Assembly: GCA_029960865.1 (NCBI GenBank)
Contig: JASBVX010000090.1
Location: 1 to 6,131 of the forward strand
DNA length: 6,131 bases
From: Bacillota bacterium
Lineage (GTDB): Bacteria > Bacillota > Sulfobacillia > RBS10-35
Direction of reading: 5' to 3'
How positions within the stretch are numbered: the first letter of the stretch is position 1; every line of letters starts with the position of its first letter. A model generated the notes under the pieces. The model was not told the DNA's origin and did not search any database. It saw nothing but the letters and a program-made list of their open reading frames with translations. Made by a program: the position numbers and the translations under genes. This document shows positions 1-5,168 of this stretch, in pieces.

Positions 1-581
1 GCCAGATCGAGGAGACCACCTCCGACTTCGATCGGGAGAAGCTCCAGGAGCGGCTGGCCAAGCTGGCCGGCGGCGTCGCCGTCATCAACGTGGGTGCCGC
101 GACCGAGGTGGAGATGAAGGAGAAGAAGCTCCGCATCGAGGATGCCCTGAACGCCACCCGGGCCGGTGTGGAAGAAGGGATCGTCCCCGGGGGAGGTTCC
201 ACCTACATCCACGCCGTCAAGGTCCTGGATGATCTGAAGGTGGAGGACCGGGACGAGCAGACCGGCATCGACATCGTCCGCCGTGCCCTGGAGGAGCCCC
301 TGCGCCAGATCGTCAACAACGCCGGCCTGGAAGGCTCCGTGATGGTGGAGAAGCTGAAGTCCCTTCCCTTCGGGCATGGTTACGATGTGCGGCGTATGGA
401 TTACGTCGATATGTTCGAAGCGGGCGTGCCCGACCCGGCCAAAGTCACCCGCTCGGCCCTCCAGAACGCCGCCAGCGTGGCTGCCATGGTCCTTACCACC
501 GAATCCCTGGTGGCGGACCTTCCGGAGAAGAAGGAAGCTCCCGCCGGAGCCGGCGCCGGTATGGGAGACATGGATTTCTAA
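1..581 (+). CDS. groEL: Chaperonin GroEL (60 kDa chaperonin), C-terminal part; 5' end outside window
   Basis: This is the last ~193 residues of the ATP-dependent barrel chaperonin that refolds cytosolic proteins together with GroES. The reading frame is open from base 3 and begins QIEETTSDFDREKLQERLAK, a hallmark GroEL segment. It continues with KLAGGVAVINVGAATEVEMK and then IEDALNATRAGVEEGIVPGGG. The Asp of IEDALNATR (codon 141-143) corresponds to E. coli Asp398, which is needed for ATP hydrolysis. The end of the apical domain, the second intermediate segment and the C-terminal equatorial domain (APLRQIV-like and KVTRSALQNAASVA motifs) are all intact. The protein ends in APAGAGAGMGDMDF and lacks the repeated Gly-Gly-Met tail of the E. 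coli protein. Stop is TAA, followed about 20 bases later by an intrinsic terminator, so groEL is probably the last gene of a groES-groEL unit. Identity is very secure; only the 5' part is missing. Confidence 0.98.
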   Translation, partial: QIEETTSDFDREKLQERLAKLAGGVAVINVGAATEVEMKEKKLRIEDALNATRAGVEEGIVPGGGSTYIHAVKVLDDLKVEDRDEQTGIDIVRRALEEPLRQIVNNAGLEGSVMVEKLKSLPFGHGYDVRRMDYVDMFEAGVPDPAKVTRSALQNAASVAAMVLTTESLVADLPEKKEAPAGAGAGMGDMDF

Positions 582-600
582 GAAACGTCCCTGCCGGAAA

Positions 601-635
601 GGGGGCGGGCTTCCGGCCCGCCCCTCCTCTTTTTT
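601..635 (+). terminator. Rho-independent terminator after groEL
   Basis: A perfect 9-bp GC stem (602-610 with 616-624, GGGGCGGGC / GCCCGCCCC) encloses the 5-base loop TTCCG. It is followed by TCCTCT and a run of six T (630-635). It lies 20 bases after the groEL stop. Read on the other strand the same stem is followed only by CTTTCC, so it could weakly end the incoming moaC transcript as well, but the T run clearly favours the + strand. Confidence 0.88.
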
Positions 636-680
636 CGCCTCTTTCGGCTCCCGGACCCATCCCCCGTACCCTTGGTTTCA

Positions 681-1130
681 TCAGGAGCGCCGGTAATCCC
701 CCGACCGGCCTCCCCGTTTTTCATAAAGGGCCACCTCGCCCAGAACCATGCCCTTGTCCACCGCCTTCAGCATGTCGTAGAGGCAAAGGAGGCCGGCGCT
801 CACCGCCGTGAGGGCTTCCATCTCCACCCCTGTCCTGGCTTCTGCCTTCACCGCCGCTTCCACCCAGATGGCGGGGGGCTCCTCCTCCACGCGGATGGAA
901 ACATCGACCCCCAGCAGAGGCAGGGGGTGGCAGAGGGGCAGGATGCGGCTGGTGTCCTTGGCCGCCTGGATGGCTGCCACCTTTGCGACAGGGATCGGGT
1001 CTCCCTTGGGAAGATCTCCTGATTGGAGCCGCCTCAAGGTTTCCGGCGCCACCAAAAGGCGGCCCCTGGCCCTGGCATAGCGCTGGGTGATGGGTTTTTC
1101 GTCCACCGGGATCATGCGAAGCTCATCCAC
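681..1130 (-). CDS. moaC: Cyclic pyranopterin monophosphate synthase MoaC (molybdenum cofactor biosynthesis)
   Basis: MoaC converts the 3',8-cyclo-GTP made by MoaA into cyclic pyranopterin monophosphate, the first committed pterin intermediate of Mo/W cofactor synthesis in the cytosol. With a GTG start at 1130 the protein has 149 residues, close to the family's ~160. Visible signatures are LPKGD (Lys42), the PLCHPL motif (65-70, His68), TGVEMEALTAVS, YDMLKAVDK (Asp119, Lys122) and the C-terminal GGRSGD. These match the E. coli catalytic residues Lys51, His77, Asp128 and Lys131. GTG 1130 is preferred because GGAGGTG (1142-1136) sits 5 bases before it. The alternative ATG at 1115-1113 gives 144 residues and forms a classic ATGA overlap with the moeA stop, but has no good SD. 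The gene overlaps moeA by 19 bases with the GTG start or 4 with the ATG, so translational coupling is likely. The 3' end faces groEL. Product is secure, start is not. Confidence 0.95.
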   Translation of the reverse strand: MDELRMIPVDEKPITQRYARARGRLLVAPETLRRLQSGDLPKGDPIPVAKVAAIQAAKDTSRILPLCHPLPLLGVDVSIRVEEEPPAIWVEAAVKAEARTGVEMEALTAVSAGLLCLYDMLKAVDKGMVLGEVALYEKRGGRSGDYRRS

Positions 1131-2350
1131 AGCTCCACCTCCACCTCCTGGCCCTCTTCCAGCCGCTGCCCGGGAGGGACCCTGACGAACCCCGCCGATC
1201 CCGCCAGGCTCTTCAAGATGGCCGAATCCCCCGCCAGGGGATGGGCCCATAGTTCTCCTTTGTCGTTGCGCCGGAGCTCCACCCTGGCGATGAATTCATA
1301 AGTGCCCGCCCTGACCTCCCCCATCATGAAGGCCCGTGCCTTTCCCCGCACCCAAGGGTGGCGTTCCCCGGCCAGTTGCCGGGCCACCGGCCAACCCAGG
1401 AGAAAAAAGACCAGAAGGGCCGAGACGGGATGGCCCGGAAGCCCCAGGATGAAAGTCGCCCTTCCTTCCGGTCCCGGGGCCTTTGCCCAAAGGGTGGGCC
1501 TTCCCGGCTGGAGGGCGATGCCGTGACCCAGGATCGTGGCACCGGGCACGGCGGCCACGGCGTTGGCCGTCACATCGCCCTTGCCGCGGGAGCTTCCCCC
1601 GATGATGAGGCAAAGGCTCGCCTGCTGAAGGGCCTCCATGAGGTTTTCCTGCAGGGCCCCCCGGTCCTCGCGCAGAGGTCCTATGACCTTCACCTCCCAC
1701 CCCCATCCTTCCAACCACGCTCCCAGGGAGGGAGAGAGGCTATCCCAGACGGTGCCGGGCAAAAGGGGGAGGTGGGGGGAGCGGATCTCGCTTCCCGTGA
1801 GGAAGAGGCCGGCGGTGGGTCTTTTGTGGACTTCCACCTCCCGCACCCCTGCCCCCCAAAGAAGGCTGAGGTCCATGGGCAAAAGGCGCCTTCCCGGCGG
1901 GAGAAGGGCTTCTCCTTCTTCCACATCGGCTCCCTTGGCGGTCACATACTGGCCGGCCCCTATGGCGCCTTTGAGGCGGATGGCGCCTTCCAGGATCTCC
2001 ACGTCTTCCAGGGGCACCACCGCATCGGCCCCCGGGGGGAGATGGCCGCCGGTGGTGATGCTCCAGACTTCATCCCGGCGCAGGGGCCGCGGCGCTTCTT
2101 TGCCCATGGCGATCTCTCCCGCGATGGGCAGGACTTTGCCGGGAAGGGCGTCCTCGGCCCGCAAGGCAAAGCCGTCGTAATGGGCCCGGGTAAAAGGGGG
2201 CAGGGTGACCTGGGCCCGGGGGGCCCTGGCCACGATGCGCCCCAGGGCCTGGGAAAGGGAGATCCTTTCGGACCCTGGGCGAAAGAAGTCCTCTTTCTCC
2301 AGAAGGCTTTGGAGCTGGTCTTCCACTTCCTCCAGGGTCGGCAGCCCCAT
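1112..2350 (-). CDS. moeA: Molybdopterin molybdenumtransferase MoeA (GSS / HG-PG-P subfamily)
   Basis: MoeA inserts molybdate (or tungstate) into adenylated molybdopterin to give active cofactor. The protein has 412 residues, typical for MoeA. Domains I/II (about 1-170) carry PPFTRAHYDGFALRA with Asp59, TTGGHLPPGADAVVP (99-113) and GADVEEG with Asp142. The MoCF-binding domain III (about 178-320) carries LTGSEI with Glu188, GGSSRGKGD with Asp259, HGIALQPGRPT and GLPGHPVSA. Domain IV (about 335-408) follows. Asp59, Asp142, Glu188 and Asp259 fall at the same numbers as the key acidic residues of E. coli MoeA. GSS instead of SGGVS, and HG...PG.P, resemble the MoeA branch common in Firmicutes and archaea; PGRP replaces the usual PGKP. 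No extra C-terminal substrate-binding domain is present. ATG 2350 is chosen because GGAGG lies 7 bases upstream. ATG 2356 would overlap the thiolase stop as ATGA but would put the SD only 1 base away. The gene ends inside moaC. Confidence 0.94.
   Translation of the reverse strand: MGLPTLEEVEDQLQSLLEKEDFFRPGSERISLSQALGRIVARAPRAQVTLPPFTRAHYDGFALRAEDALPGKVLPIAGEIAMGKEAPRPLRRDEVWSITTGGHLPPGADAVVPLEDVEILEGAIRLKGAIGAGQYVTAKGADVEEGEALLPPGRRLLPMDLSLLWGAGVREVEVHKRPTAGLFLTGSEIRSPHLPLLPGTVWDSLSPSLGAWLEGWGWEVKVIGPLREDRGALQENLMEALQQASLCLIIGGSSRGKGDVTANAVAAVPGATILGHGIALQPGRPTLWAKAPGPEGRATFILGLPGHPVSALLVFFLLGWPVARQLAGERHPWVRGKARAFMMGEVRAGTYEFIARVELRRNDKGELWAHPLAGDSAILKSLAGSAGFVRVPPGQRLEEGQEVEVELWMSFA
1136..1149 (-). 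promoter_or_regulatory. Doubled Shine-Dalgarno for moaC inside the 3' end of moeA
   Basis: On the minus strand the moeA codons for Glu-Val-Glu-Val-Glu read AGGAGGTGGAGGTGG, giving two overlapping GGAGGTGG units. The second (GGAGGTG, 1142-1136) is 5 bases from GTG 1130. Relative to ATG 1115 it is about 20 bases away, too far for a normal SD. This site therefore decides for the GTG start of moaC. Confidence 0.6.
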
Positions 2351-2352
2351 GA

Positions 2353-3534
2353 TCATCCCTCCACGTGGATGAGCATGGCCTCGCCTTGGCCGCCGCCAGA
2401 GCAGATGGCGGCCATGCCGTAACCGCCGCCCCGCTTTTTGAGCTCGAGGGCGAGGGTCCCCAGGATGCGGGCACCGCTGGCCCCGATGGGATGTCCCAGG
2501 GCCACAGCCCCCCCGTGAACGTTCACCCGGTCGGGAGGGATCTCCCCCAGCTTCATGCTGGTGAGGGTTACGGCGGCAAAGGCTTCGTTGATCTCCCAGA
2601 GGGCGATATCCTCCACTTTTAGGCCCGCTTTCTGCAGGGCCCTCTCCGCCGCCAGCCATGGCACGGTATGGAGGTAAGGGGGTTCGGCGCTCACCTGCCC
2701 TGTGGCCACGATGCGGGCCAAGGGCACCAGACCCCAGGCTTCCCCGGCCCTTTCGCTCCCCAAAAGCAGTCCGGCGGCGCCATCGCTGAGGCCCGGAGCA
2801 TTGCCCGCCGTAACGGTCCCATCGGCCTCAAAGGCGGGCTTGAGGGCCGCCAGCTTCTCCAAGCTGGTATCGGGCCGGATGGCTTCATCCCGTTCCAGGA
2901 GGGTGCGGGTGCCCTTGGGTCCCGGGATTTCCAGGGGGAAGATCTCCTCCGCGAAGCGGCCGCTGGTGGTGGCTTCCCAGGCCCTCTGGTGGCTGCGCAA
3001 AGCCCACTCATCCTGGGCTTCCCGGGTGATGCCGAATTCTTTTGCCACCTGGCTGCCGTAGACCCCCATGTGGCACTGGCCAAAGGAGCAGAAAAGGCCG
3101 TCTTGGATCACCAGGTCCACCACTTCCCCGTTTCCCATACGGTACCCGAAACGGGCCCGGGGAAGGGCATAAGGCGCCTGGCTCATGCTCTCCATGCCCC
3201 CCGCCAGCACCAGCTCCGCTTCCCCTGTGCCGATGAGAAGATGGCCGTAATAGGCGGCCCGCAGCCCCGATGCGCACACTTTGTTGATGGTGTCGGAGGG
3301 CACTTCAGGGGGAAGGCCTGCCCCCATGGACGCCTGGCGGGAAGGAATCTGCCCTGCCCCGGCCTGGACCACCATGCCCATGAGCACGTAATCGATGGCT
3401 TTGGGATCCACCCCTGTCTTTTCCAGAAGGGAGCGGAGCACATGGGCGCCCAGCTCCACCGCGGGGACGGCGGAAAGGCCGCCCCCGAATTTCCCGAAAG
3501 GCGTTCTCCCATAGCTGTAGATATAGGTCGTCAA
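2353..3534 (-). CDS. Acetyl-CoA C-acetyltransferase-type thiolase
   Basis: Thiolases of this type condense two acetyl-CoA to acetoacetyl-CoA or cleave 3-ketoacyl-CoA in fatty-acid breakdown. With the TTG start at 3534 the protein has 393 residues, the standard length of bacterial acetyl-CoA acetyltransferases. The N-terminus reads TTYIYSYGRTPFGKFGG, comparable to the family's VVIVSAxRTPFGKFGG. The nucleophilic Cys87 lies in NKVCASGLRA, WEINEAFA is at 313-320, His348 in GHPIGASG and Cys378 in CSGGGQGEAM. His348 and Cys378 match the numbering of the Zoogloea enzyme, and Cys87 corresponds to its Cys89. TTG is supported by AGAGGTG (3546-3540) 5 bases upstream. An ATG at 3564 would add ten residues without family similarity and lacks an SD. 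Biosynthetic and degradative use cannot be separated from sequence. It is the first gene of the thiolase-moeA-moaC unit and its stop TGA (2355-2353) abuts moeA, although no functional link of a thiolase to molybdenum cofactor synthesis is established. Confidence 0.93.
   Translation of the reverse strand: MTTYIYSYGRTPFGKFGGGLSAVPAVELGAHVLRSLLEKTGVDPKAIDYVLMGMVVQAGAGQIPSRQASMGAGLPPEVPSDTINKVCASGLRAAYYGHLLIGTGEAELVLAGGMESMSQAPYALPRARFGYRMGNGEVVDLVIQDGLFCSFGQCHMGVYGSQVAKEFGITREAQDEWALRSHQRAWEATTSGRFAEEIFPLEIPGPKGTRTLLERDEAIRPDTSLEKLAALKPAFEADGTVTAGNAPGLSDGAAGLLLGSERAGEAWGLVPLARIVATGQVSAEPPYLHTVPWLAAERALQKAGLKVEDIALWEINEAFAAVTLTSMKLGEIPPDRVNVHGGAVALGHPIGASGARILGTLALELKKRGGGYGMAAICSGGGQGEAMLIHVEG
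2357..2362 (-). promoter_or_regulatory. Shine-Dalgarno deciding the moeA start
   Basis: The minus strand reads GGAGGGATGATCATG. GGAGG is 7 bases from the second ATG (2350) but only 1 base from the first (2356). The SD lies in the last codons of the thiolase gene (Val-Glu-Gly), so terminating ribosomes could hand over directly to moeA. Confidence 0.65.
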
Positions 3535-3539
3535 AGCGC

Positions 3540-3546
3540 CACCTCT
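3540..3546 (-). promoter_or_regulatory. Shine-Dalgarno supporting a TTG start for the thiolase
   Basis: The minus strand reads AGAGGTG, then GCGCT, then TTG. The 5-base spacer is ideal, and the resulting N-terminus matches thiolase length. The upstream ATG (3564-3562) has no such element. Confidence 0.6.
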
Positions 3547-3562
3547 TTCCCTTGCTAGCTGC

Positions 3563-3592
3563 ATGATAGCGCGAAGCCCGGGCCAATATAAG
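3563..3592 (+). promoter_or_regulatory. Weak candidate promoter toward the GH18 gene
   Basis: ATGATA (3563-3568, 4 of 6 to TTGACA), 18-base spacer, TATAAG (3587-3592, 5 of 6 to TATAAT). It shares its AT-rich core with the candidate promoter on the other strand. If used, transcription would begin near 3599, after the SD-like GCGAGGGG, which fits poorly with initiation at the ATC codons just downstream. A sporulation sigma factor could be used instead; I see no clean match to one. Confidence 0.22.
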
Positions 3593-3614
3593 GCGAGGGG
3601 ATCGTCATCGCCAA
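3585..3614 (-). promoter_or_regulatory. Candidate sigma-A promoter for thiolase-moeA-moaC
   Basis: Minus-strand -35 TTGGCG (3614-3609, 4 of 6 to consensus), 18-base spacer, -10 TATATT (3590-3585, 5 of 6). Transcription would start near 3578, leaving a leader of about 44 bases before the TTG. This is the only AT-rich spot in the 66-base divergent region. The -35 overlaps the possible extended N-terminal coding part of the opposite gene. Confidence 0.35.
3593..3600 (+). promoter_or_regulatory. Orphan Shine-Dalgarno-like sequence upstream of the GH18 gene
   Basis: GCGAGGGG directly follows an in-frame stop (TAA 3589-3591). It stands 6 bases before an in-frame ATC (3607-3609) and over 60 bases before the first accepted start codon (GTG 3664). 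No ATG, GTG or TTG occurs at a usable distance in this frame, so either it is chance or it serves a non-canonical or mutated start. Confidence 0.35.
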
Positions 3615-3663
3615 GGACAGTTGGGAGAGCTTCCGCGGGTTTCTGGCCCGCCTGGGCGCTTAT

Positions 3664-4761
3664 GTGGGCCAGGAGGATTGGCGGGTGGGGGCTGGGATCC
3701 TGGCCGCCTTCCTTCTCATCGTGGTGGCAGGCATCTCGTCCATAAGAACGTCCACCACCCGGCCGCCGGCAGCCAAACCGCCCATGGTCGTGGCTACCCA
3801 TCCCTTGGAGATCATCGGCTATTTCGATAACGGTTGGAGCGAAGAGTTTCCCGATTCCTTCCCCGATGCCAAGGCCCATGAGAAGGATCTGTCCGAGATT
3901 CTGGCCTTCTGGTACAGCATCGGGGGCGATGGGACCATCGTCACCGACTCTTCCCGGCCCCAGGTCCTGGAGTACTTCAAGAGCCGCAACGTAAAGTTCG
4001 GCATCCTGGTCAACAACAAGCAGGGGGCGGGAGCCAGCAATGCCTCCATGCTCACCGACTCCCAGGCCCGCAGCCGGGCCATCGGCAATCTGGTGGGAGT
4101 GGTGCAAGAGCATGGATATTCCTCTGTGAACATCGACTTTGAGCTGATCCCGCCGGAAAGCAACGTGGGCCTCACCAAGCTGGTCTGCGGCCTAAGGGAT
4201 GCCCTGCCCAAGGGAATCGGCCTTTCGGTGGCCGTCTTTCCTCCCGTGGACGTGGATCCCGACATCAACGGGGCCTATGACTACAAAGCCCTTTCCGACT
4301 GCAGCGATTACCTGGTGGTGATGCTCTACGATTTCTATCATCCGGGAGGCATTCCCGGACCTGTGTCCCCCAACCCGTGGGTGCAAAGGAACATCGACCA
4401 CCTCTTGCGCATGGGGATCCCTTCTCAAAAGCTGGTGCTGGCCGTCGGGCTCTACGGAAGGGACTGGACCTCCGGCGGCGGAGAGCCCCAGGAGCGTACC
4501 CTGGCCGCTCTCTTGCAGCTGGCCAAGGATAAAGGTTTGACCATCCACCGCGAACGGGTCTCCCAGAATCCCTACCTGGAGTACACCGACGAGAAGGGGG
4601 TCCACCATAGCATCTGGTTCCAGGATGACCTGATGCTGAAGCAGCGGCTGGAGATCGCTCAGGCCAGGAACCTGAGGGGCATTGCCCTGTGGCGTTTGGG
4701 CTTTGAACCCCCCGGCACATGGGAGGTCATCCGCGGCGCCGTGGGAAAGCCCAAGACTTAG
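3664..4761 (+). CDS. Membrane-anchored glycoside hydrolase family 18 protein (spore/cortex-type chitinase-like fold)
   Basis: GH18 enzymes hydrolyse beta-1,4 links next to N-acetylglucosamine. Members of this shape in spore formers act on spore cortex or cell-wall peptidoglycan. From GTG 3664 there are 365 residues. One hydrophobic segment (about 9-26) is followed by a short Thr/Pro/Ala-rich linker, so the enzyme is probably a signal-anchor protein outside the membrane; no clear cleavage site is seen. The catalytic barrel spans about 48-357: GYFDNG (strand 1), VNIDFE with catalytic Glu160 and Asp158 (strand 4), LSVAVFP (strand 5), VVMLYDFYHPGG with Tyr222 and Asp223 (strand 6), and GIALWRLGFEPP (strand 8). 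No LysM or SLH repeat is present. GTG 3664 has no SD. The frame stays open and coding-like back to 3592, so the true start may be an ATC at 3607, giving about 384 residues. Its stop interlocks with the converging membrane gene. Natural substrate is inferred, not shown. Confidence 0.88.
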   Translation: MGQEDWRVGAGILAAFLLIVVAGISSIRTSTTRPPAAKPPMVVATHPLEIIGYFDNGWSEEFPDSFPDAKAHEKDLSEILAFWYSIGGDGTIVTDSSRPQVLEYFKSRNVKFGILVNNKQGAGASNASMLTDSQARSRAIGNLVGVVQEHGYSSVNIDFELIPPESNVGLTKLVCGLRDALPKGIGLSVAVFPPVDVDPDINGAYDYKALSDCSDYLVVMLYDFYHPGGIPGPVSPNPWVQRNIDHLLRMGIPSQKLVLAVGLYGRDWTSGGGEPQERTLAALLQLAKDKGLTIHRERVSQNPYLEYTDEKGVHHSIWFQDDLMLKQRLEIAQARNLRGIALWRLGFEPPGTWEVIRGAVGKPKT

Positions 4762-5168
4762 GGCCAGGAGCGAAGCCTATCCGCGAGGCTGGCCCGGGCA
4801 ATATCCTCCCGCCAGCGGGGATAGAGATCCACCAGATAGGCGATGGCGGCGGGGAGGGGGGACGTGAGGAGCAGCAGCCAAGGGCCGGGGGCAAAGCTGC
4901 TGGCCAGGAGCCTTTGCAGCACCGCCAGCGGAAAGCCCCAGTAAAGGGTGGCCAGGAGCTGATCTCCCGCGGGCCTGAGGGTGCGGAGGTTCTGCCCCGG
5001 GGGAAGGTGGGCCGCCGCCCGGTCCCCCATAAGGCGCATGGTGAGGGGATAGCTCAAAAGGACCCAGAAATCGTGGATGCCCAGGGCTTTCAGGAAAAGG
5101 CCCACCAAGGTGCCTACCGCGAGAGCCCAAAGGCCGATGAGGGTGAGTTCCCTAATCCCCGGTCTCAT
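4758..5168 (-). CDS. Small multi-pass membrane protein of unknown function
   Basis: I do not recognise this 136-residue protein. It has hydrophobic stretches at about 8-28, 33-43 (short, WVLLSYPL), 70-90 and 93-114, so three or four membrane passes. A polar loop rich in Arg, Pro and Gly lies between (about 46-68), and the C-terminus is basic and amphipathic (RWREDIARASLADRLRS). ATG 5168 is the first possible start, since an in-frame TGA lies 12 bases upstream. Both GGAGG (5185-5181) and GAGGAG (5176-5171) precede it at non-ideal spacing. It overlaps the upstream lipoyl/KOW-like gene by 17 bases, so the two are probably one transcription unit and may act together. Its TAA stop (4760-4758) overlaps the GH18 TAG by 3 bases within a 4-base gene overlap. 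Codon use is GC-rich like its neighbours. Real gene likely; function open. Confidence 0.72.
   Translation of the reverse strand: MRPGIRELTLIGLWALAVGTLVGLFLKALGIHDFWVLLSYPLTMRLMGDRAAAHLPPGQNLRTLRPAGDQLLATLYWGFPLAVLQRLLASSFAPGPWLLLLTSPLPAAIAYLVDLYPRWREDIARASLADRLRSWP

Noticed and set aside
1358..2422. Long + strand open frame opposite moeA (354 codons)
   Set aside because: Mirror of a highly conserved gene; the translation is low-complexity Gly/Pro/Arg with no domain signature.
2359..2659. Open continuation of the moeA frame upstream into the thiolase gene
   Set aside because: It overlaps the conserved catalytic His/Cys region of the thiolase on the same strand in another frame, is Arg/Gly-rich, and MoeA is complete from 2350.
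2668..3558. Long + strand open frame opposite the thiolase (296 codons)
   Set aside because: Mirror of a conserved gene; His/Gly-rich translation without recognisable motifs, no SD context considered persuasive.
3576..3583. Palindrome GCCCGGGC in the divergent intergenic region as an operator
   Set aside because: Eight bases of pure GC palindrome are expected by chance in such DNA, with no second copy nearby.
3535..4113. Open continuation of the thiolase frame for about 180 codons upstream, antisense to the GH18 gene
   Set aside because: It runs antisense to a well-supported GH18 domain, has no thiolase similarity, and is what GC-rich DNA with few stops produces. The thiolase has its full normal length from 3534.
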